From Sphingomonas sp. (GTDB lineage: Bacteria > Pseudomonadota > Alphaproteobacteria > Sphingomonadales > Sphingomonadaceae): DNA of 9,089 bases. The DNA lies in NCBI GenBank assembly GCA_019747165.1, contig JAIERC010000230.1:1-9089 (forward strand). The letters are read 5' to 3'. The notes beneath the pieces were generated by a model. The model worked only from the letters and a program-made list of their open reading frames with translations, searched no databases and had not been told where the DNA came from. Below, one piece after another: positions 1-6,597 of the stretch (its first letter is position 1; each line of letters opens with the position of its first letter). The translations under genes and the position numbers were made by a program.

Positions 1-1
1 G

Positions 2-43
2 CAGCTGATCATTGCCAGAGAGACAATCAAGCGCGGGGGCTGA
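2..43 (+). CDS. Possible C-terminal end of an upstream gene (partial)
   Basis: One frame is open from the window edge to a TGA at 41-43 and reads QLIIARETIKRGG. It ends 40 bases before the SDR start, as expected for the preceding gene of the same operon. The other two forward frames give either an early stop or an unlikely composition. Thirteen residues are too few to assign a family, and the frame could be open by chance. Confidence 0.3.
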   Translation, partial: QLIIARETIKRGG

Positions 44-70
44 TGCCAGCGCCGCGCGTCACCTAAAAAC

Positions 71-78
71 AGGAGAAG
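71..78 (+). promoter_or_regulatory. Ribosome-binding site of the SDR gene
   Basis: AGGAGAAG lies with its AGGAG core 8 bases before the ATG at 84. This decides the start: the same frame is open further upstream (from position 12), but those 24 codons have no such site and do not resemble the SDR N-terminus. Confidence 0.8.
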
Positions 79-83
79 ATCAC

Positions 84-872
84 ATGGACACCACCAACCT
101 CTTCCGGCTCGATGGCCGGATCGCGCTCGTCACCGGCGGCTCACGCGGCATTGGCAAGATGATCGCGGCGGGCTTTATCGCCCAAGGCGCGACCGTTTAT
201 ATCAGCTCGCGCAAGGCCGATGCCTGTTTCGAGACCGCCAAGGAACTCGGCGACAAGTGCATCGCACTGCCGCAGGACGTATCGACCGTCGCGGGCTGCA
301 AAGCGCTCGCCGCCCAGCTCGCTGAACATACCGACAAGCTCGACATTCTCGTCAACAACGCGGGCGCTGCCTGGGGCGAAAGTTTCGAGACTTTCCCCGA
401 AAAAGGCTGGGACAAGGTGATGGATCTGAACGTCAAATCGCCCTTCTTCCTGACCCAGGCGCTGCACGAGGCGCTGAAGGCGGCGGCGAGCGCGGGGCAA
501 CCGGCCAAGGTGATCAACATCACCTCGATCGACGGGCTGCGGCTCAACCCCTGGGAGACGTACAGCTATCACGCCTCCAAATCGGCGCTGATCTATCTGA
601 CCAAGCGGATGTCGGCGCGGCTGATCAAGGACCATATCAACGTCACCTCAATCGCGCCGGGCGCCTTTGCCAGCGAGATGAACAAGGCCGCACGCGACCA
701 TGGCGACGCGATTGCCAAGGGCATTCCGGCTAAGCGGATCGGCGTGGACGAGGACATGGCCGGCACCGCGATCTACCTGGCGAGCCGCGCGGGCGATTAT
801 GTGGTGGGCGAGACGATCGCGGTCGATGGCGGGCTGGTCTACGGCGCGCTGGGGACCTCTATCGACGCCTGA
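84..872 (+). CDS. SDR-family NAD(P)-dependent oxidoreductase, RhlG/FabG-like
   Basis: Classical short-chain dehydrogenase/reductase of 262 residues, a normal length, expected to be a soluble cytoplasmic Rossmann-fold enzyme. The cofactor loop TGGSRGIG is at residues 17-24, NNAG at 91-94, and the catalytic tetrad is complete: Asn116 (DLNVKSP), Ser148 (INITS), Tyr162 and Lys166 (YHASK). The C-terminal VDGG motif is present. Arg43 after the second strand (SSRK) suggests NADP(H) preference, by family rule. The N-terminal third resembles, from memory, RhlG of Pseudomonas and other 3-oxoacyl-ACP reductase-like SDRs, so a beta-ketoacyl or related alcohol/ketone substrate is plausible, but the substrate cannot be read from sequence. 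The start at 84 is chosen for its strong Shine-Dalgarno. It may be the last gene of an operon entering from the left. It ends one base before the stop of the oppositely oriented toxin gene. Confidence 0.93.
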   Translation: MDTTNLFRLDGRIALVTGGSRGIGKMIAAGFIAQGATVYISSRKADACFETAKELGDKCIALPQDVSTVAGCKALAAQLAEHTDKLDILVNNAGAAWGESFETFPEKGWDKVMDLNVKSPFFLTQALHEALKAAASAGQPAKVINITSIDGLRLNPWETYSYHASKSALIYLTKRMSARLIKDHINVTSIAPGAFASEMNKAARDHGDAIAKGIPAKRIGVDEDMAGTAIYLASRAGDYVVGETIAVDGGLVYGALGTSIDA

Positions 873-873
873 A

Positions 874-1305
874 CTAACCGAGCAACTCAACGTCGAGGCC
901 GAGGCCCAACCCGGCCTCGGCCATGCGCCGGTCGAGCGTAAACAACTTGGCACCTGCATCGGCAGCAATCGCCATATGCAGGGCATCGCCACTGCCGAGC
1001 GGCAAGGCACTTCGGGACAACAAATCGCCAGCGGCCTCGAAATGGCGTTGGTTGATCGGGATGAATCGGGCGCTTGCGTTGAGCATGTCGGTGATCATGA
1101 CGAGCAGCTTTGGCCGATCATCCGGCGACAATTGTAGGGCACGGGTCTTGGCCGCGAGCGCCGATGCGATTTCGGTTTCGCACCAATGGCTGCTCACCAG
1201 ATCGCCCGGACGAACACCGGCCAGCCACATTTCTGCGATCACCGAAAACGCTTCTTCAACATAGGCGCTCACCAGAACCGACGTATCCGAATAGACCAAG
1301 GTCAA
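874..1305 (-). CDS. VapC-like PIN-domain ribonuclease toxin
   Basis: Toxin half of a type II toxin-antitoxin pair, 143 residues, within the usual VapC range. PIN domains are Mg2+-dependent ribonucleases that cleave RNA, in several VapCs tRNA or rRNA, when freed from antitoxin. The four expected acidic residues are visible: Asp7 (YSDTS), Glu45 (CETEIASAL), Asp107 (GSGDALHMAIA) and Asp125 (LFTLDRRMA), so the site looks intact. The reading frame begins with TTG at 1305-1303, overlapping the antitoxin stop as TTGA, with no strong Shine-Dalgarno (only GAAGAC nearby), so translational coupling to the antitoxin is likely. No ATG gives a complete PIN domain. The RNA target is unknown. The last 16 or so codons contain a perfect GC-rich inverted repeat (897-922). 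Confidence 0.9.
   Translation of the reverse strand: MTLVYSDTSVLVSAYVEEAFSVIAEMWLAGVRPGDLVSSHWCETEIASALAAKTRALQLSPDDRPKLLVMITDMLNASARFIPINQRHFEAAGDLLSRSALPLGSGDALHMAIAADAGAKLFTLDRRMAEAGLGLGLDVELLG
897..922. repeat. Perfect 10-bp inverted repeat between convergent genes
   Basis: GGCCGAGGCC (897-906), a 6-base loop CAACCC, then GGCCTCGGCC (913-922): a perfect GC-rich hairpin starting 25 bases after the SDR stop and inside the 3' end of vapC. No T-run follows on either strand, so it is not a canonical intrinsic terminator. It could still stall polymerase or protect the 3' end of the SDR transcript. Confidence 0.6.
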
Positions 1306-1547
1306 AGCAAGTCTTCGCGCCGCAGTCGCTCAACGAACGATAATCCATCGAGATCGATATAGGGCGTTGATAGGGCGCGCGCGCGCCGCATCGCCTCGAC
1401 ATCGATCGGCTTTTTGGGCTGATCCTCTGCCACCAGCCGCGCAACGGGCTTGCCGCGCCGGGTGATCGACACGGTTTCCCCCGCTTCGGCGCGGTCGATG
1501 AGTTCGCTCAACCGTGCCTTGGCATCGGCAATGCTGTAAGTCTCCAC
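1302..1547 (-). CDS. Phd/YefM-family antitoxin (VapB-like)
   Basis: Antitoxin of the PIN toxin encoded immediately downstream, 81 residues from a GTG start. The N-terminal half is the Phd/YefM fold that dimerises and binds the operator, with the hallmark SIADAKARLSELIDR at residues 5-19 followed by GETVSITRRGKPVARLV. The C-terminal part (FVERLRREDLL) is the kind of short helix that such antitoxins dock into the toxin. A longer reading from a TTG at 1610 would overlap maeB and add 21 residues unlike the family. The GTG at 1547-1545 has AGGAG 6 bases upstream and starts exactly where the family's first strand (V/METYSIA) begins, so it is preferred. The stop overlaps the toxin start. The gene begins 52 bases after the maeB stop on the same strand, so read-through from maeB is possible, but an own promoter with autoregulation is expected for this class. 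Confidence 0.88.
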   Translation of the reverse strand: METYSIADAKARLSELIDRAEAGETVSITRRGKPVARLVAEDQPKKPIDVEAMRRARALSTPYIDLDGLSFVERLRREDLL

Positions 1548-1553
1548 CGCCCG

Positions 1554-1558
1554 CTCCT
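1554..1558 (-). promoter_or_regulatory. Ribosome-binding site of the antitoxin
   Basis: Read on the minus strand this is AGGAG, 6 bases from the GTG at 1547. It settles the non-ATG start. It shares its edge base with the inverted repeat at 1558-1575. Confidence 0.75.
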
Positions 1559-1575
1559 GACCATCTGGATGGTCA
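1558..1575. promoter_or_regulatory. Putative antitoxin operator (inverted repeat)
   Basis: TGACCAT-CTGG-ATGGTCA is a perfect 7-bp inverted repeat with a 4-base spacer, directly upstream of the antitoxin ribosome-binding site. Phd/YefM antitoxins and their toxin complexes typically repress their own operon through such palindromes. A second, shorter repeat CATCT-N6-AGATG (1574-1589) overlaps it, which could form an adjacent half-site pair. That it is an operator is inferred from position and symmetry. Confidence 0.6.
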
Positions 1576-1599
1576 TCTAGCAGCAGATGAGTGAAATTT

Positions 1600-3864
1600 C
1601 TACCCAGCAATCCCCCCCGCCGCCAGCACCGCCAGCGTCACCAGTTCGCTCGCGGTGCTCGTCATCGGGGCGATCTGGACCGACTTTTCCATGCCGACCA
1701 GCATCGGGCCGATCACCGCGTCGCCGCCGAGTTCGCGCAGCAATTTCGCCGAGATGTTGGCGCTTTGCAGGCCGGGCATGATCAGCACGTTGGCGGGGCC
1801 TGAGAGGCGGGCGAAGGGGTAGTTGGCGAGCTGTTTGGGGTTGAGCGCGACGTCGGGTGCCATTTCGCCTTCATATTCAAAGCTGACGTGGCGATCGTTC
1901 AGGACGCACACCGCATTGCGGATATTTTCCAGCCAGCGGCCTTCGGGGTTGCCGAAGTTCGAATAGCTGAGGAAAGCGACGCGCGGCACATGGCCCATGC
2001 GCTTGGCGACGAGCGCGGTCTGTTCAGCGATGTCGGCGAGTTCCTCGGCGGTCGGGCGCTCGTTGATCGTCGTGTCGGCCATGAACACGGTGTGCGCCTT
2101 GCCGACCATCAAATGGATGCCAAAGGCGGTGCGGCCCTTGATGGGATCGATCACGCGCCGGATTTCGCGCATCGTCTGCGCATAGGGGCGGGTGATGCCG
2201 GTGATCATCACATCCGCCTCACCCAGCTGGAGCAGCACCGCGCCGAAGATGTTGCGGTCCTGGTTGATCATCCGTTCGCAATCGCGGTGCAGGTAACCGC
2301 GGCGCTTGAGCCGCTCGTACAGGAAATCGACCATCTTGGGGACGAGCGGCGATTTACGGCTGTTATGCAGCTCATAGCTTTCGGGATCAGTGACGCCTAG
2401 CGCGCGGAGCCGATCATAGACATCATCGCGGCCGACCAGCACCGGCACGCCGTAGCCGCCAGCCTTGAACTCGATCGCGGCGCGCAGGACGACTTCCTCC
2501 TCGCCCTCGGCAAACAGCACCCGCTTGGGATTGGCGCGCGCGCTTTCATAGGCGAGCGTCAGCACGGAGGTGGTCGGGTTGAGCCGCGCGCGCAGCGACT
2601 GGCGGTACGCCTCCATATCGAGGATCGGCTTGGTGGCGACGCCTGAATCCATTGCGGCCTGCGCGACCGCGACGGGGACGATTTCCATCAGGCGCGGATC
2701 GAAAGGCGCGGGGATGATGTAATCGACGCCGAAGCTGTGGCGCACGCCATACGCGACCGCGACTTCCTCGGGCACCTGCTGGCGCGCGAGTTCAGCGAGT
2801 GCATTGGCGGCAGCGACCTTCATCTCATTGTTGATTGCGGTGGCGCGCACATCGAGCGCGCCGCGAAAGATGAAGGGGAAGCCAAGCACATTGTTGACCT
2901 GGTTGGGATAATCAGACCGGCCGGTCGCGATGATAACGTCTGGACGGACGCGCTTGGCATCGGGCGGGGTGATTTCGGGATCGGGATTGGCCATCGCGAA
3001 GACGATCGGCTTGGGGGCCATCTTCATCAGGAATTCGGCGGGGAGAGCGCCCTTGGCGGAGAGGCCCATGAACACATCGGCGCCGTCCAGCGCTTCTTCC
3101 AGCGTGCGGCGATCGGTCTTGGCGGCGTGGGCGGACTTCCACTGGTTCATGTCGCCATGCTCGCGACCCTGATAGATGACGCCGGACTTGTCGCACATGA
3201 TCAGCTGGTCATGCGGCAGGCCCATCGCCTTGATCAGTTCGGCACAGGCAATCGCGGCAGCGCCCGCGCCGTTCATGACGACGCGGGTGTTCTTGATGTC
3301 CCGCCCGGTGAGGTAAAGCGCGTTGATGAGGCCGGCCGCAGCGATGATCGCGGTGCCGTGCTGGTCATCATGCATCACCGGAATCTTCATCCGCTCTTTC
3401 AGCGCCTGTTCGATGATGAAGCATTCGGGCGCCTTGATGTCTTCAAGGTTGATGCCGCCAAAGCTCGGCTCCATCAGTGCGACAGCGTTGATAAAGGCTT
3501 CAGGATCTTCGGTGGCGAGTTCGATATCGATCGAATCAACATCGGCGAAGCGCTTGAACAGCACCGCCTTGCCCTCCATCACCGGCTTGGAGGCGAGCGC
3601 GCCCAAATTGCCCATGCCCAGAATGGCGGTGCCATTGGAGATCACCGCAACCAAATTGCCCTTGGCGGTATATTCATAGGCCGCCGCCGGATTTTCGTGG
3701 ATGGCGCGCACCGGAATCGCGACACCGGGCGAATAGGCGAGCGCCAAATCACGCTGCGTCGCCATTGGCTTGGAGGCGATGATCTCGATCTTGCCGGGTC
3801 GCCCCTCCGAATGGAACAGCAGTGCTTCGCGTTCGGAGAATTGGACGGTCGATTCATCGGTCAT
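1600..3864 (-). CDS. maeB: NADP-dependent malic enzyme with C-terminal phosphotransacetylase-like domain
   Basis: Oxidative decarboxylation of L-malate to pyruvate and CO2 with reduction of NADP+, supplying NADPH and linking the TCA cycle to pyruvate. It is 754 residues, the usual length of the large bacterial MaeB type. Residues 1-430 are the malic enzyme part: Tyr44 in AYSPGVA and Lys99 in VMEGKAVLFK are the expected acid/base pair, Glu141-Asp142 (NLEDI) and Asp166-Asp167 (HDDQHGT) lie where the metal ligands do, and NGAGAAAIACAEL (198-210) is the dinucleotide-binding turn. NPDPEI (293-298) is the second conserved loop. Residues from about 435 to the end resemble phosphate acetyltransferase; in studied MaeB proteins this domain is regulatory, sensing acetyl-CoA or related metabolites, rather than catalytic. 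The ATG at 3864 is preceded by GAGGGG at suitable spacing. It is divergent from mutS. A run of seven G in the coding strand (1612-1618) sits six codons before the stop. Confidence 0.96.
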   Translation of the reverse strand: MTDESTVQFSEREALLFHSEGRPGKIEIIASKPMATQRDLALAYSPGVAIPVRAIHENPAAAYEYTAKGNLVAVISNGTAILGMGNLGALASKPVMEGKAVLFKRFADVDSIDIELATEDPEAFINAVALMEPSFGGINLEDIKAPECFIIEQALKERMKIPVMHDDQHGTAIIAAAGLINALYLTGRDIKNTRVVMNGAGAAAIACAELIKAMGLPHDQLIMCDKSGVIYQGREHGDMNQWKSAHAAKTDRRTLEEALDGADVFMGLSAKGALPAEFLMKMAPKPIVFAMANPDPEITPPDAKRVRPDVIIATGRSDYPNQVNNVLGFPFIFRGALDVRATAINNEMKVAAANALAELARQQVPEEVAVAYGVRHSFGVDYIIPAPFDPRLMEIVPVAVAQAAMDSGVATKPILDMEAYRQSLRARLNPTTSVLTLAYESARANPKRVLFAEGEEEVVLRAAIEFKAGGYGVPVLVGRDDVYDRLRALGVTDPESYELHNSRKSPLVPKMVDFLYERLKRRGYLHRDCERMINQDRNIFGAVLLQLGEADVMITGITRPYAQTMREIRRVIDPIKGRTAFGIHLMVGKAHTVFMADTTINERPTAEELADIAEQTALVAKRMGHVPRVAFLSYSNFGNPEGRWLENIRNAVCVLNDRHVSFEYEGEMAPDVALNPKQLANYPFARLSGPANVLIMPGLQSANISAKLLRELGGDAVIGPMLVGMEKSVQIAPMTSTASELVTLAVLAAGGIAG

Positions 3865-3870
3865 GGCGGG

Positions 3871-3876
3871 CCCCTC
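3871..3876 (-). promoter_or_regulatory. Ribosome-binding site of maeB
   Basis: Read on the minus strand this is GAGGGG, 6 bases before the ATG at 3864-3862. It supports this start for the malic enzyme. Confidence 0.65.
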
Positions 3877-3936
3877 GGCTGTTGCATGGTCTTTACGGGG
3901 GCGATGACGTTTCTTCCACCCCTGGCGGACACCGCC

Positions 3937-3964
3937 TTGAACATAGGGGGCTTCGCTGTATCAC
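3937..3964 (+). promoter_or_regulatory. Possible mutS promoter giving a leaderless transcript
   Basis: TTGAAC (3937-3942) and TATCAC (3959-3964) each match four of six sigma-70 consensus positions and are separated by 16 bases. Transcription from such a promoter would begin about 7 bases after the -10, at 3971-3972, that is at the mutS ATG itself. No Shine-Dalgarno is visible before that ATG, which fits a leaderless mRNA. The matches are moderate, so this remains a prediction. The rest of the 107-base intergenic region (3865-3971) shows no clear maeB promoter. Confidence 0.4.
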
Positions 3965-3971
3965 CACGGCC

Positions 3972-6572
3972 ATGACTGGCCCTGCCCCCACCCCAATGAT
4001 GGCGCAATATCTGGCGCTGAAGGCGGAGGCAGAGGATTGCCTACTGTTTTACCGGATGGGCGACTTCTTCGAGATGTTTTTCGACGATGCGAAGATCGCC
4101 GCCGCCTGCCTCGACATCGCGCTGACCGCGCGCGGCGAGCATGACGGCGTGCCGATCCCGATGTGCGGGGTGCCGGTGCATGCGGCAGAGGGCTATCTCG
4201 CGCGGCTGATCAAGGCCGGGCACCGCGTTGCCATTGCCGAACAAACCGAAAGCCCCGCTGAGGCGAAAAAACGCAGCGGCAAGACGCTGGTCGGACGCGC
4301 CATCGTTCGCGTGGTGACGGCGGGAACGTTGACCGAAGAAGCGCTGCTCGATGCGCGCACGACCAATTGGTGCGTGGCGATCGGCGAGGCGGCGGGCGGC
4401 GTGGCGATTGCCGCCGCCGATATCTCGACAGGGCGGTTCGAGATCATTGAGACTGAAACCGCATCCGTCGCTGCTGACATTGCGCGGCTTGCCCCCGCCG
4501 AGACGATCGCGTCGGATGCAACGGCGTTCGACGACCTGGCGACGGGACGCAGGCCGCGCGCCGAATTTGACAGCGCGGGTGGCGAGGCGCGAATCAAGGC
4601 GCTGTTCGGGGTGGCAACGCTTGATGGCTTTGGCAATTTTTCCCGCGCGGCATTGGCGGCGGCGGGGGGGCTGGTTCGCTATCTCGATCATAATGGCAAA
4701 GGATCGCTTCCCTTTCTCCGCCCGCCGCGTCTTGCCCGGACGAGCGAGGCGATGGCGATCGATGCCGCGACACGCGAGAGTCTGGAGCTGACCGTCACTA
4801 CGGGCGGTGCGCGCAAGGGCAGCCTGCTTGACGCGGTCGACCGGACCGTGACGGGGGCGGGGGCGCGCCTGCTCGCCGCCGATATCGGCGCGCCGCTGAT
4901 GGATCGCGGGCGGATCGAGGCGCGGCTCGATCTGGTTCAGTTGTTCCATGACGACGCAGGCCTCCGGGACAGCCTGCGCGCCACCTTGCGCGCCCTGCCC
5001 GATATCGGTCGCGCGCTGGGCCGGATCGCAGCCGGGCGGGGAAGCCCGCGCGATCTGGGGCAACTTCGCGACGGGCTCGATGCGGCGTGGCGGCTGGGCG
5101 AGCGGCTGGGGCGGATCGACCGCGCACCTGCCCTCCTTGAGCAACTCGCGCCGCAATTGCGCGGGCACGGCGCGCTGATCGACCTGTTCGCGCGCGCACT
5201 GGTGGCAACGCCGCCGATCGATTCGGCATCAGGTGGCTATATCGCGCCGGGCTTCGATGCAGCGCTCGACGATCTGCGCGATGCGGGCGCTGGCGGCAGG
5301 CGCGCCATCGCGGCACTCGAAGCGGACTATCGCCAGCGCACGGGCATCGCCGCGCTCAAGATCAAGCATAACGGCGTGCTCGGCTATCATATCGAGGTGC
5401 CAGCGCGCGCCGCCGATCCGCTGATGCGGCCCGATAGCGGCTTTACCCACCGCCAGACCATGGCGGGCGCGGTCCGCTTCAACGCACCCGATCTGCACGA
5501 TGTCGCGCTGAAGGTGACGCAGGCCGGCGCACACGCGCTCGCCGCCGAGGCGGCGCATTTGGAGGAGCTGACCGATACCGCGCTTGCCGGGCGCGAGGCG
5601 ATTGCCGCGACCGCCGATGCACTCGCCCGGCTTGATGTCGCGGCGGGCCTCGCCGAGCGCGCAAGCGAGGGCGGCTGGGCACGCCCCGCCCTGGTCGATC
5701 ACGCCTGTTTCGACATTCAGGGCGGGCGTCACCCGGTCGTCGAAGCGGCGGTCGCCAAGGCGGGCGGGCGCTTCGTCGCCAATGATTGCCGCTTGTCGGC
5801 GGACAACCGGCTCTGGCTGGTGACCGGACCCAACATGGGCGGCAAATCGACCTTTCTGCGCCAGAATGCGCTGATCGCGGTCCTCGCACAGGCGGGTAGC
5901 TATGTCCCCGCGACGTCGGCCAAGCTCGGGCTGGTCGACCGGTTGTTCAGCCGCGTTGGCGCATCGGACAATCTGGCGCGTGGGCGCTCTACCTTCATGG
6001 TCGAAATGGTCGAGACCGCCGCGATTCTTGCCCAGGCGACACCGCAAAGCTTCGTCATCCTTGATGAGGTCGGGCGCGGGACGAGCACCTATGACGGGCT
6101 CGCCATCGCCTGGGCCGTGGTCGAGGCGATCCATGAGGATAATCGCTGCCGTTGCCTGTTCGCGACGCATTATCACGAACTGACCCGGCTCGCCGAACGC
6201 TGCGACGCGCTTACCCTCCATCATGTCCGCGCGCGCGAATGGAAGGGCGATCTGGTGCTGCTCCATGAAGTAAGCGAAGGCCCAGCCGATCGCAGTTATG
6301 GCCTGGCGGTCGCGCGGCTGGCGGGGCTTCCCCCAGTCACGATTGCACGCGCGAAATCAGTGCTGGCCAAGCTGGAAGCGGGCCGCGCCAAAACCGGCGG
6401 GCTGGCGGCGGGGCTCGACGATCTCCCCCTATTCGCCGCCGCCGCCGAAATCGTCGAGGAAACACGCGATCCGCTGCGTACCGCGATTGAGGCAATCGAT
6501 GTCGATGCCCTCACCCCGCGCGAAGCGCTCGATCTGGTCTACCAATTGAAAGCGGTTGCGCGCGGGGGTTAG
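3972..6572 (+). CDS. mutS: DNA mismatch repair protein MutS
   Basis: Mismatch-recognition ATPase that starts methyl-directed or MutL-dependent repair. It is 866 residues, full length for the family. The mismatch-binding domain carries GDFFEMF with the wedge Phe32 and Glu34 of the FxE motif at residues 30-36. The connector, lever and clamp regions follow (roughly 130-560). The ABC-type ATPase shows Walker A TGPNMGGKS at 618-626, Walker B VILDEVGRGTST at 695-706 with Asp698-Glu699, and the switch histidine in ATHYHEL (His733). SYGLAVARLAGLP marks the dimer-interface helix-turn-helix, and the C-terminal tail LTPREALDLVYQL is intact. The start at 3972 gives the usual N-terminus; the in-frame ATGs at 3996/3999 would remove only 8-9 residues. 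The frame is open upstream to 3822, but that would overlap the start of the divergent maeB and lacks family similarity. The 25-base gap to the convergent MCP-like gene holds no strong terminator. A G7 run lies at 4664-4670. Confidence 0.97.
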   Translation: MTGPAPTPMMAQYLALKAEAEDCLLFYRMGDFFEMFFDDAKIAAACLDIALTARGEHDGVPIPMCGVPVHAAEGYLARLIKAGHRVAIAEQTESPAEAKKRSGKTLVGRAIVRVVTAGTLTEEALLDARTTNWCVAIGEAAGGVAIAAADISTGRFEIIETETASVAADIARLAPAETIASDATAFDDLATGRRPRAEFDSAGGEARIKALFGVATLDGFGNFSRAALAAAGGLVRYLDHNGKGSLPFLRPPRLARTSEAMAIDAATRESLELTVTTGGARKGSLLDAVDRTVTGAGARLLAADIGAPLMDRGRIEARLDLVQLFHDDAGLRDSLRATLRALPDIGRALGRIAAGRGSPRDLGQLRDGLDAAWRLGERLGRIDRAPALLEQLAPQLRGHGALIDLFARALVATPPIDSASGGYIAPGFDAALDDLRDAGAGGRRAIAALEADYRQRTGIAALKIKHNGVLGYHIEVPARAADPLMRPDSGFTHRQTMAGAVRFNAPDLHDVALKVTQAGAHALAAEAAHLEELTDTALAGREAIAATADALARLDVAAGLAERASEGGWARPALVDHACFDIQGGRHPVVEAAVAKAGGRFVANDCRLSADNRLWLVTGPNMGGKSTFLRQNALIAVLAQAGSYVPATSAKLGLVDRLFSRVGASDNLARGRSTFMVEMVETAAILAQATPQSFVILDEVGRGTSTYDGLAIAWAVVEAIHEDNRCRCLFATHYHELTRLAERCDALTLHHVRAREWKGDLVLLHEVSEGPADRSYGLAVARLAGLPPVTIARAKSVLAKLEAGRAKTGGLAAGLDDLPLFAAAAEIVEETRDPLRTAIEAIDVDALTPREALDLVYQLKAVARGG

Positions 6573-6597
6573 GGCTTGCGCGCTGACGACAAAAGCA

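Noticed and set aside
1375..1386. Alternating (GC)6 tract in the antitoxin gene as a Z-DNA element
   Set aside because: It encodes ordinary Arg/Ala codons, and 12 bases of alternating GC is unremarkable at this base composition.
1302..1610. Longer antitoxin starting at TTG 1610
   Set aside because: The extra 21 residues overlap the maeB stop, include the palindrome and do not look like a Phd/YefM N-terminus. The GTG at 1547 has a good ribosome-binding site.
2737..3975. Long open frame on the plus strand (412 codons) antisense to maeB
   Set aside because: It mirrors the maeB coding strand. Its product is His/Arg/Gly/Asp-rich with no recognisable domain, as expected for an antisense frame of a high-GC gene.
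4041..6266. Long minus-strand open frames (4041-5168 and 5229-6266) opposite mutS
   Set aside because: Both are antisense to the unambiguous mutS frame, are Arg/Gln-rich and lack any domain. They arise from GC-rich third positions.
6558..6583. GCGCGC repeats around the mutS stop as a terminator
   Set aside because: The stem is only 6 bp with a 14-base loop and no T-run follows. It is self-complementary alternating GC, common in this DNA.
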